Positions 1 through 5,718 of a stretch of 6,002 nt of DNA are shown piece after piece (positions within the stretch are counted from its first letter, which is position 1; each line of letters begins with the position of its first letter). The position numbers and the translations under genes were made by a program. This stretch comes from Acidobacteriaceae bacterium. Lineage in GTDB: Bacteria > Acidobacteriota > Terriglobia > Terriglobales > Acidobacteriaceae. The notes under the pieces were generated by a model. That model saw only the letters and a list, made by a program, of their open reading frames with translations. It was not told the DNA's origin and made no database searches. The DNA lies in contig PLKU01000098.1 of the NCBI GenBank assembly GCA_003140705.1, positions 2,581 through 8,582 of the forward strand, given 5' to 3'.

Positions 1-10
1 CTTTCGCAAA

Positions 11-100
11 CCGGTGAATTCAGGGTTTCCGCGCAGAGAAGCGGGGGAGTGTCCCCGGCGCTTCGATGCGCCGTTCAAGCGGATGCCGTCGATTCACCGG
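11..100. repeat. Nested inverted repeats, possible structured RNA or hairpin element
   Basis: An outer perfect 9-base inverted repeat, CCGGTGAAT (11-19) and ATTCACCGG (92-100), encloses a long irregular hairpin at 31-71. That hairpin has GCGCA (31-35) pairing with TGCGC (67-71), then a symmetric GA/GA internal loop (36-37 against 65-66) able to form tandem G-A pairs. Next come GAAGCG (38-43) with CGCTTC (59-64) and GGGGA (44-48) with TCCCC (52-56) around a GTG loop, with two unpaired G on the 3' side. The pairings are read directly. Function is unknown: it could be an RNA leader for the gene starting at 123, the end of an upstream transcript, or a repeat-type palindrome. No T-run follows, so it is not a classical terminator. 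Confidence 0.45.
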
Positions 101-122
101 ATGATTTCGAAGGGGGGGCGTG

Positions 123-719
123 ATGTCGTCACAGCCAGATTTCAACTGCAGGGCAATTAACCGCGAGCTTCCCTCGATTCAACGACTGAAGAGCAAGATG
201 CGGCTATCTTCCGTGCTTATGGAGCGGCTCACCAACGTGCAGTCCGACATCGCGGAGGACGTTGAGAGGATTGCCAAGACCATCCCGCCTGGTTTGCTAC
301 TGGCCGGCGAAGGGCCACTTGAAAAGACGCACGGAGCTTCCGACCTCCAGGTCTGGGAAGATTCAAACGGCAAATTGACTTTTTCATTCGATTTTCAAAA
401 AACCTTTCCCCTGACTCCAAGGTTAAGCAAGGCGCTGATCTTTCTCGCTTCCGAAGCCGGAAACGATCACTCCGGGGACGGGATCCTCGGGTTCCGGCCG
501 CGCTCGGAATTCCTCGCTCACCTGCAGAAGACGGCAAAGCCGGGAAAACTGATCCGGCCGGCCTACGTGAACAACGTATCCAGTCTGCTGAGAGCGGCCA
601 TCATCAAACACACTGGGCGCATTTTGATCACGACGCATGACGAATGGGGAGTGAGACTGCTGCTGAAGCGGGGAGGCCTGCACGGCCTTGAGGCAACCTC
701 AGCGAGCAAGTGGCTTTGA
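123..719 (+). CDS. Hypothetical protein with winged-helix-like C-terminus
   Basis: This is a 198-residue soluble protein that I do not recognise. The start is either GTG at 120 or ATG at 123. I prefer ATG because the purine run AGGGGGGG (111-118) then sits 4 bases upstream instead of 1. Residues about 15-55 are rich in charged and leucine positions and are probably helical, possibly coiled coil. The last 75 residues run helix, helix, then a strand pair: YVNNVSSLLRAAI looks like a recognition helix, and ILITTHDEWGVRLLLKRGG has the I-x-T-x(n)-G-V-R-L pattern seen in the wing of OmpR-type winged helices. I infer a DNA-binding protein, but no signal peptide, membrane segment or enzyme motif is visible to narrow this. 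The gene stands alone on the + strand, left of the tRNA-fMet scar, so it may belong to an integrated element. A false ORF is unlikely given its length and regular composition. Confidence 0.6.
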   Translation: MSSQPDFNCRAINRELPSIQRLKSKMRLSSVLMERLTNVQSDIAEDVERIAKTIPPGLLLAGEGPLEKTHGASDLQVWEDSNGKLTFSFDFQKTFPLTPRLSKALIFLASEAGNDHSGDGILGFRPRSEFLAHLQKTAKPGKLIRPAYVNNVSSLLRAAIIKHTGRILITTHDEWGVRLLLKRGGLHGLEATSASKWL

Positions 720-1152
720 AATCGTCTGGGGCCGGCCACGCAGTCTGCGGCTCGGGCTTCGAGGCTGGATAGCCGATACAAGTCTTTCTCCGGTTCGATT
801 GCTCGATCCTGTTGCCATTGAATATTCATTGAAAGGACTCCGCGCTCCTTGGCGACCGACTGGAGAAGAATCAACTTTCGTCGCGTGGCTGTGTTGTGCG
901 CGGGCGTATCGAAACCTAGATGAGTCGGGAGCCGAGCACTCAATGGTTTCGAGGCTTCAGGCATCACTGTGAGTTCCATTCGAAGGCAGGAGTTCCCTGA
1001 TTGTTGGAAGTCGTAGAGATGCTCTGATTCGGTCACATGGGCAAAACAGGAGCTGGCATCGATTTCAGGATTTCGCCCGTGTTGAAATCGAATTGACAAA
1101 GTCCGAAGCTGAAGGGGGTGCCCAGATTGTCCTTGACGTTTGGGTCGACCCT

Positions 1153-1172
1153 CAACCCAAATCCAACCCAAA
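1153..1172. repeat. Direct repeat CAACCCAAA x2, 11-base period
   Basis: CAACCCAAA occurs at 1153-1161 and again at 1164-1172, one helical turn apart. It lies about 95 bases left of the tRNA-fMet fragment. Tandem short repeats beside a tRNA attachment core resemble arm-type binding sites of tyrosine recombinases, but this role is inferred only from position. Confidence 0.35.
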
Positions 1173-1186
1173 CGCAGGACTCCTCA

Positions 1187-1215
1187 AACTTTCTCAGAAC
1201 TATGCAACTTTCTCA
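1187..1215. repeat. Direct repeat AACTTTCTCA x2, 19-base period
   Basis: The ten-base sequence AACTTTCTCA is present exactly at 1187-1196 and 1206-1215. It lies 50-80 bases left of the tRNA-fMet fragment and on the same side as the CAACCCAAA pair. Spacing close to two helical turns suggests a protein bound on one face of the DNA. An integrase or excisionase arm site is the natural guess, but no integrase gene is in the window. Confidence 0.4.
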
Positions 1216-1265
1216 TGGCAACCAACCACGTCTTCTAACTCTATGAAACAATTGATGTTATAGAA

Positions 1266-1310
1266 CTCATAACCCAAAGGTTGCGGTTTCAAATCCAGCC
1301 CCCGTAACCA
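1266..1310 (+). other. 3' fragment of an initiator tRNA-fMet gene (att-like scar)
   Basis: The 45 bases begin with the anticodon loop CTCATAA (anticodon CAT), continue with CCC, the 3' side of the G-C-rich anticodon stem typical of initiator tRNA, and include the T loop TTCAAAT and a terminal AACCA. From memory they align without gaps to the corresponding part of E. coli tRNA-fMet with about 38 of 45 identical. The preceding bases cannot form the other half: 1261-1265 (TAGAA) does not pair with CCCAA, and no TACGGGG-like acceptor strand or D arm is found near 1234. The T stem has two mismatches (GCGGT against CCAGC), so the copy has drifted. The break in the anticodon stem-loop is a usual edge of integrase crossover sites, so I read this as the chromosomal 3' end displaced when an element inserted into a tRNA-fMet gene. 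Confidence 0.7.
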
Positions 1311-1341
1311 AATTAAGCTACTGAGTTTAAATGACATCCAT

Positions 1342-1363
1342 CCATCCGAATTGGATGGTTTTT
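1342..1363 (+). terminator. Rho-independent terminator after the tRNA fragment
   Basis: CCATCC (1342-1347) and GGATGG (1353-1358) form a perfect 6-base stem with loop GAATT, followed at once by TTTTT (1359-1363). It points rightward and sits about 30 bases after the CCA end of the tRNA-fMet fragment. It is well placed to be the original terminator of that tRNA gene. It lies outside the broken arabinanase gene, which runs the other way and ends at 1472. Confidence 0.6.
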
Positions 1364-1471
1364 GCTTTCAGCCCAAAAGCCAACCCAGCTAAGCGCACTG
1401 TCTTCGGTGAGACTTCACGGTAAGACCTGCGCGTCGAAGCCAAAGCCCTCGCGCGGATCTGGCTCGCGATT

Positions 1472-2511
1472 CTATTTCGACTCGCCCGCAGTTCCAAGCG
1501 TCGCGTGCGGCCAGCCAATCAACCAGATCAGAGTTGAAATCTGGAGGGCAGGCTTTCCTGTGACTGCGTCATAGGCATGGAGGACGATGATGTCGCCCTA
1601 TGGACGGAGCAGTATTGACTCACCACCAGGCCCTATCCAGCGCTGCTCGATCTGAGAAGTTGAGTGCCTCCTCCATCGAGCATCACTTGCCATCCGCATC
1701 GACATTGGGGGCCTGTCACGTGGTGGGATCGTCCGACCATAGTCCGATAGTTGCTGAGTGTTCCGCGGCAGCAAAGATCGAAGGAAACAAACAGATAGAA
1801 AAAGCCTCCGTGGCACACGATGAACGGCGCTTCACCCGCCTGCAGTCGGCCGGTAAACCTGGTTTGGGCGGCTTCGGCAGGTCCGGAGTGGCGCGCGTTG
1901 CGAGCGAATAAAGAGCTGAATCGGAAGCGGAGAGTTTCCCTGTAACTGGATCAATGCGGCGCACTTTGATGCCACTCCAGAAGCTGCCAAAGCTCAGCCA
2001 CGGCTGACCCTTTTCGTCGAATGTAATGTTAGGGTCGATCGCGTTGAAGTTATCTCACTGCATCGACTTCAAGACAAGCCCGTCGTCCTGCCAGTGGTAT
2101 CTGGGACTCTGCGAATCGAGTGTGTCATTGGTTGCCAGCGCAATACCCGAGGAATTCGAACCGAACGTCGAGTAAGCGTAATAGAGGTGATACTTCCCCG
2201 CGAAGTAAGAGATATCTGGCGCCCACAGGTCTTTAGTTTTGGAGCTAGCCTCGTGAATCCAGGCTGGATCTCGGGGAAGACGTAGCCGCATAGCTTCAAG
2301 GCCATTAAGTCGTGCGGACAGCGGACAGGAACCTGTCCATCTCTCGCATTCGAGGTCGTGGCAAAAACGTAGTAACTGTCTCCCTCGCGTGCTATGGACG
2401 GATCGTGAGTTAGAGAATAGTCGCCACTTAAATTGAATGCCCGAGGCTTCTGACAAGAGCATTGCGGCATGATGAGCCCAACAAGAAGAGCGAAAGAAAG
2501 ATTAGACGCAT
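1472..2511 (-). pseudogene. Broken GH43 arabinan endo-1,5-alpha-L-arabinosidase-like gene
   Basis: This was a secreted glycoside hydrolase of family 43, endo-arabinanase type, about 345 residues, which would cut alpha-1,5-arabinan of plant pectin outside the cytoplasm. Reading starts at ATG 2511 with a signal peptide ([14 protein letters not shown]), and restoring one base gives a plausible ALA-Q cleavage site. All three catalytic motifs survive: HDPSI (2399-2407, general base Asp), AIDPN (2028-2042, pKa-modulating Asp) and EAPF (1822-1833, general acid Glu). Family blocks [39 protein letters not shown] and VLHAYDAVTGKPALQIST are clear. The reading switches frame near 2453, 2267, 1843, 1707, about 1694 and about 1653, and has nonsense codons at 2055-2057 (TGA) and 1598-1600 (TAG). 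The expected GPGH motif reads GPGG (near 1616-1627), so a conserved His is also lost. The last stop is TAG at 1472-1474. Family identity is firm; linkage and substrate are inferred from the family. Confidence 0.88.
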
Positions 2512-2730
2512 GGCGAAACTCTCTTTATCTGGTGGAAGGCAAAACGCCGGTGATGGGTCCTATTACTGATTCGCCGCCATCCTTCGGCTCTGGGCATTCG
2601 CAAGTACGTGCGGGCTTCAGAATCCGGGTTCAGAAAAGCCGGAAAACTCTTAGCCTGGCGTGCGCGGTCTCACTTGGCGAAGACTAGGCTTAGCACCAGT
2701 TGAGGCCAAATTGCCTGATGCAACGCCATG
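2512..2730. other. Intergenic stretch between the Hsp70 gene and the broken arabinanase
   Basis: No gene is supported here. On the - strand this is the downstream end of the Hsp70 gene and the former upstream region of the arabinanase. The purine-rich AGAGAG, about 7 bases before ATG 2511, is a possible relic ribosome site. I see no hairpin with a T-run and no convincing promoter boxes. Confidence 0.4.
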
Positions 2731-4056
2731 TTACGAGACTTGGCGCAAGGACTCTCCTGCGCGCAAAGCAAGGCCGTGGGCGACGGAGGTGAACTCATTT
2801 CCGCTGCGAATACGGTCGTTACCGAAACGGGTTTCGAAGATGTTTCGCACTGCAGGCACGAATGAGCTTCCGCCGGTGAGGAATACGCGGTCGACTGCGC
2901 GTGGGTGGATGCCGGAGGTTTTGAGGAGTCCCTCAACCGCATCCTCGATCACTTGCAAATCATTCTCGATCCATGATTCAAATTCGCGGCGCGTGACTGG
3001 GATGCGCAGGTCCATGCTCCCGTCGCGAAATCGGAACTCGGCACTGTGGCTGCGCGACAGCTCAAACTTAACCTGCTGCACCGCCTGATGGAGTTGGTAT
3101 CCGAGGTCTTCTTCAATGAGCGTGATCAAGGCCTGAATCTTTTCAGGTTCCAACGCTCGAATATGTGCACTCTTTAGGATTTCGCGCACGTTGTTGGTGC
3201 GCAGGAATGAGAGATAGTGCCAGCGCTCGAGGTTGGCGTAGATCCACGCCGGCACTGCGGGCAGCACCTTATTGAGCGAGCGTGCCTCAGAGTTCGACCC
3301 CAGTGCGGGTGACACGAGCTTGCGAACGATGCGGGCGTCGAACGCGTCTCCGGCAAGCCCCACGCCGCTGTTGCCCAGCAGGTCCTGGGGAGCGCGTCCG
3401 CGGCGGCGCACATCTGGACCGACACGAAGAAGTGAAAAGTCGCTGGTTCCGCCGCCAAAGTCGCCGATCAGAATTAGCTCGTCGTGGTCAAGCGAAGCCT
3501 CATAGGAGCAGGCGGCCGCAACCGGTTCCATTTCGAAATCCACTCGCTCAAAGCCCGCAGCCGCGAATGCATCCCGCAGCCGCGAAACAGCAAAGTCGTC
3601 ATCCTCCCGTGTTTCAGAGCCCACGAAACGAACGGGACGGCCCACCATGGCATAGCGAATTGGCCATTCGAATTGCTTTGCCGCATGTTTGCGTAAATCG
3701 CCAAGCATCCGGGCAATAAGGTCTTCCAACTTGTAGTGACGACCAAAAACCTCAGTCCCGGTAAGCGAACGGCTGGAGAGGTGAGACTTGAGCGACTGTA
3801 TGAGGCGACCTTTTTCCTCGGCCTGAAGATAACGCTCGATGGCGGCGGGACCTGTGAGGCCATGGATTGTCCGGGGTCCGTTTCCCCTTCTGGATTGTTC
3901 AAGATAAAGAACCGACCGAAAGGACTCTACCTGGGTACCAAGCGATGGGAACGAAGCAAGCTGTACCCCCGACCCTTCATTCAAGAGCGCGACTGAGCTA
4001 TTGGTGGTGCCAAAATCGAACCCAACGGCATCCAGCTGATTCCGCGTTGTTTGCAT
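2731..4056 (-). CDS. YegD-like Hsp70-family protein
   Basis: This is a cytoplasmic actin-fold ATPase of 441 residues, close to E. coli YegD (about 450). The Hsp70 nucleotide-binding domain is complete: phosphate-1 loop GFDFGTTNSS (about 12-21), a VGRPVRF block (138-144) like the VIGRP of YegD, connect-1 EPVAAACSYEA (177-187), phosphate-2 GDFGGGTSDFS (198-208) and adenosine motif LTGGSS (393-398). The protein ends soon after, so the beta-sandwich substrate-binding domain and lid of DnaK are missing, as in YegD. The family is called a putative chaperone, but its clients are poorly known. I start at ATG 4056. The frame extends to TTG 4110, but those 18 residues are unlike the family and the ATG places the phosphate loop near the N-terminus. 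GAGAG lies 10 bases ahead, a weak ribosome site. It follows the glycosyltransferase gene by 114 bases on the same strand. No clear terminator is seen after the stop. Confidence 0.9.
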   Translation of the reverse strand: MQTTRNQLDAVGFDFGTTNSSVALLNEGSGVQLASFPSLGTQVESFRSVLYLEQSRRGNGPRTIHGLTGPAAIERYLQAEEKGRLIQSLKSHLSSRSLTGTEVFGRHYKLEDLIARMLGDLRKHAAKQFEWPIRYAMVGRPVRFVGSETREDDDFAVSRLRDAFAAAGFERVDFEMEPVAAACSYEASLDHDELILIGDFGGGTSDFSLLRVGPDVRRRGRAPQDLLGNSGVGLAGDAFDARIVRKLVSPALGSNSEARSLNKVLPAVPAWIYANLERWHYLSFLRTNNVREILKSAHIRALEPEKIQALITLIEEDLGYQLHQAVQQVKFELSRSHSAEFRFRDGSMDLRIPVTRREFESWIENDLQVIEDAVEGLLKTSGIHPRAVDRVFLTGGSSFVPAVRNIFETRFGNDRIRSGNEFTSVAHGLALRAGESLRQVS

Positions 4057-4170
4057 CGGCTCTATTCTCTCGCAGATTGGCGAGCTTTGTCGGATCCATC
4101 GAGAACGCAAGAGCAGAGTGTTTCGTCACCGCAGTGAGGTTTGACAACCAGGCAGAAGGCTTTTCCTTGA

Positions 4171-5472
4171 TCACCGTGCTTCCTGGCCGGCGCTTAAAAC
4201 CAGCTCAGGCTTTACCGATAGTCTGATGTTCAGCGCGTCTTCGATGAGGTCCGCCGCCATCTCCAAGCCATCCACGGCTTGAATCGCGTCCTGCACCGCG
4301 CCTGCCGCCCGGCGGTATTTGCCATCGTCAAGAACCGCCCGGACCGCCGTACGCAATCGCTCCGCATTCAGCTTTCGAAGCGGCACCACCACACCAGCGC
4401 CACGCGCGGCCACACGCGCGGCCACCCCCGGCTGATCGTTCGCCAACGGAATGCAAACGAGAGGCAAGCCTTCTGAAAGTGACTCCAGCACGGTGTTCAT
4501 TCCCGCGTGAGTAATCACCGCCGACGCTCGCTTGAGAATCTCCAGTTGTGGCACGAACCGCATCACCACCGGGTTGCCGGGCAAGTTTCCGAGCCGATCG
4601 GGATCGACTCCACCTCCCAGCGAGATCACGAGCTGCACATCAAGGCCTGCGCACGCGCCGGCAATCGTTCTAAATATCCGCTCCGAGCCGTTCTGCAGTG
4701 TGCCCAGCGACGCGTAAACAAGGGGACGGCCGTCCAATTTCTCCCACGGAAAATCTATCGTGGGCCTCAGCCGCTTATCTACAAATGGGCCAGTGTAGTG
4801 CAGGATGGGCGGCACGACTGGATAGTCGAACTCCAATATCCTCGGCATCTGCGCCACCCGCAATAGCTTGGACAGAAACTTACGCGCAGAGTGGATGGGC
4901 GCAATGCCCCAGACCCTTCTCTGATCGTTCACGACCTTGAAGATTGGAGCCGCCACCCGCGTCAGCGCTTCGATGCCCACTCGATTCCGCAGCCTGCTGC
5001 CCCAATCCTGGCCGGCGCCCCAGCCAAAATAGAAGGGCGGATACCGGTCGCCCTTGATCATCGGCGGAATGAAGGTGACCGTTATGAACGGAAGGCCAAG
5101 GTACTCCGCTACGTTTCCGCCAAAGTCAACCTCGTCCACCAGAATCGCATCGATCTTGGCTTGCCGTACCACTTCTGGTCCATCCCGCAGCACCATGCGC
5201 GCTGTATTCTTGATCCGGTCGATCGTGAAGCGGAAGGCCTTGAGCCCATTCAACTCGCCAAGGCGCTGGTCTAGCTTCGCCAGTGTTCCCGGCGGATAAT
5301 CGCTCTCTCCGATCAGGCAAAACTCCACCCCTGCAGCCTTTACCCGGGCTTCACAGTCGGCGATCCCAAGGATCACGACGGAGTGGCCCCGCTCCTGCAA
5401 TCGGCGCGCCAAGGCGGTCATTGGGTTCAGGTGCCCTGCCCCTGGAAAACAGAATGCGCCAATCCGCGCCAA
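4171..5472 (-). CDS. Family-1 glycosyltransferase, zeaxanthin glucosyltransferase (CrtX)-like
   Basis: This is a GT-B fold glycosyltransferase of the UGT/MGT group (GT1), 433 residues from the chosen start, that moves a sugar from a nucleotide sugar to a small, probably hydrophobic acceptor. The N-terminal acceptor domain opens with RIGAFCFPGAGHLNP, whose His (about residue 14) matches the catalytic His of GT1 enzymes. The ESDYPPG segment resembles TDSHPPG of CrtX. The C-terminal donor-binding block is VPQLEILKRASAVITHAGMN (from about 307), with THAGMN including His 322 and NDQP at 345-348. I prefer TTG at 5472 because GGAGG lies five bases before it and the protein then starts exactly at the first strand. 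ATG at 5496 and TTG at 5535 are open in frame but have weaker ribosome sites. No carotenoid genes are in the window, so the acceptor could equally be a macrolide, flavonoid, sterol or lipid. No signal peptide or membrane anchor is seen. Confidence 0.9.
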   Translation of the reverse strand: MARIGAFCFPGAGHLNPMTALARRLQERGHSVVILGIADCEARVKAAGVEFCLIGESDYPPGTLAKLDQRLGELNGLKAFRFTIDRIKNTARMVLRDGPEVVRQAKIDAILVDEVDFGGNVAEYLGLPFITVTFIPPMIKGDRYPPFYFGWGAGQDWGSRLRNRVGIEALTRVAAPIFKVVNDQRRVWGIAPIHSARKFLSKLLRVAQMPRILEFDYPVVPPILHYTGPFVDKRLRPTIDFPWEKLDGRPLVYASLGTLQNGSERIFRTIAGACAGLDVQLVISLGGGVDPDRLGNLPGNPVVMRFVPQLEILKRASAVITHAGMNTVLESLSEGLPLVCIPLANDQPGVAARVAARGAGVVVPLRKLNAERLRTAVRAVLDDGKYRRAAGAVQDAIQAVDGLEMAADLIEDALNIRLSVKPELVLSAGQEAR

Positions 5473-5477
5473 GAATT

Positions 5478-5482
5478 CCTCC
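5478..5482 (-). promoter_or_regulatory. Shine-Dalgarno GGAGG supporting a TTG start
   Basis: On the - strand GGAGG is followed by AATTC and then TTG at 5472-5470, a near-ideal 5-base spacing. It lies inside the longer open frame from ATG 5496, so it decides the start only if translation begins at TTG. The protein alignment of the first strand (RIGAF) agrees with the TTG start. Confidence 0.55.
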
Positions 5483-5580
5483 GAATGAAAAGGCATAAGC
5501 AGATATCCGCCCAGTGGCCAGCCCAATGTTTTCAATTAGTGGATTGCTAAGTGTAGCGCGGCGTGATGGCCCCCTGCATC

Positions 5581-5603
5581 TTTAAACCGCACTGATGTTT
5601 AAA
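5581..5603. promoter_or_regulatory. Perfect palindrome TTTAAAC-N9-GTTTAAA, candidate operator
   Basis: TTTAAAC (5581-5587) and GTTTAAA (5597-5603) form a perfect 7-base inverted repeat with 16-base centre spacing, in an AT-rich patch of otherwise GC-rich DNA. It lies 109 bases upstream of the TTG start of the glycosyltransferase gene and 116 bases downstream of the permease stop. Half-sites one and a half turns apart suit a dimeric repressor or activator. No matching regulator is in the window. Confidence 0.4.
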
Positions 5604-5692
5604 TTCTAAGCTCGAATCGCGTCCGGAGAATTGGGAGATTCTGGCAAAAAGGAGGGAGAACCAGCTTTTTGTTACCCAGCTTTCGGAAGCGC

Positions 5693-5718
5693 CCGGCTCA
5701 CCCCCTGATCAGAGCCGG
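5693..5718 (-). terminator. GC-rich hairpin just after the permease stop
   Basis: CCGGCTC (5693-5699) and GAGCCGG (5712-5718) make a perfect 7-base stem around a 12-base loop, directly after the TGA of the permease gene on the - strand. There is no T-run on the 3' side, so it would be a non-canonical terminator or a message-stabilising hairpin. With the following 220 bases of noncoding DNA it suggests the permease and glycosyltransferase are separate transcription units. Confidence 0.35.

Larger units (their letters stand above)
720..1265. other. About 550 bases without a convincing gene
   Basis: No product is recognisable here. On the + strand the frame of 688-972 is interrupted by a single TGA (970-972) and then stays open, without an ATG start, to a TAG at 1261-1263. 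On the - strand a frame is open from 1171 to 563, overlapping the real gene at 123-719, so at least its distal part is a shadow. A second - strand frame reads fluently for about 40 codons (about 1063-1185, including VDPNVKDNLGTPFSFG) and then stops. These opposing partial frames fit either decayed genes or chance open frames in GC-rich DNA. Short direct repeats at the right end are listed separately. Confidence 0.4.

Noticed and set aside
81..122. Group II intron domain V, suggested by CCGGATG and TTCGAAGGGGGGG
   Set aside because: The two strings are adjacent instead of enclosing the 34-base domain V hairpin, and no reverse transcriptase or other intron domains are present.
563..1171. A 202-codon open frame on the - strand
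   Set aside because: It overlaps the better supported gene at 123-719, shows no recognisable motif, and its composition is that of a shadow frame in GC-rich DNA.
1234..1310. A complete tRNA gene ending at CCA 1310
   Set aside because: No acceptor 5' strand, D arm or 5' anticodon stem can be found, and the T stem has two mismatches. Only the 3' part is real.
1472..2511. Frame breaks as sequencing errors rather than a pseudogene
   Set aside because: Two long neighbouring genes are intact over 2.6 kb, while this 1 kb holds about six indels plus two nonsense substitutions and a lost conserved His. Error alone is unlikely, though reads were not available.
3282..3719. A 145-codon + strand frame inside the Hsp70 gene
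   Set aside because: It is antisense to conserved Hsp70 motifs and has a low-complexity Arg/Pro/Ser-rich translation typical of a shadow frame.
4507..5274. Several + strand frames inside the glycosyltransferase gene
   Set aside because: They are antisense to the conserved GT1 signature, have no recognisable domains and no ribosome sites.
5661..5683. Direct repeat CCAGCTTT (5661-5668 and 5676-5683) in the intergenic gap
   Set aside because: Eight bases twice in a 200-base gap is weak, and it has no link to a promoter or a mobile element end.
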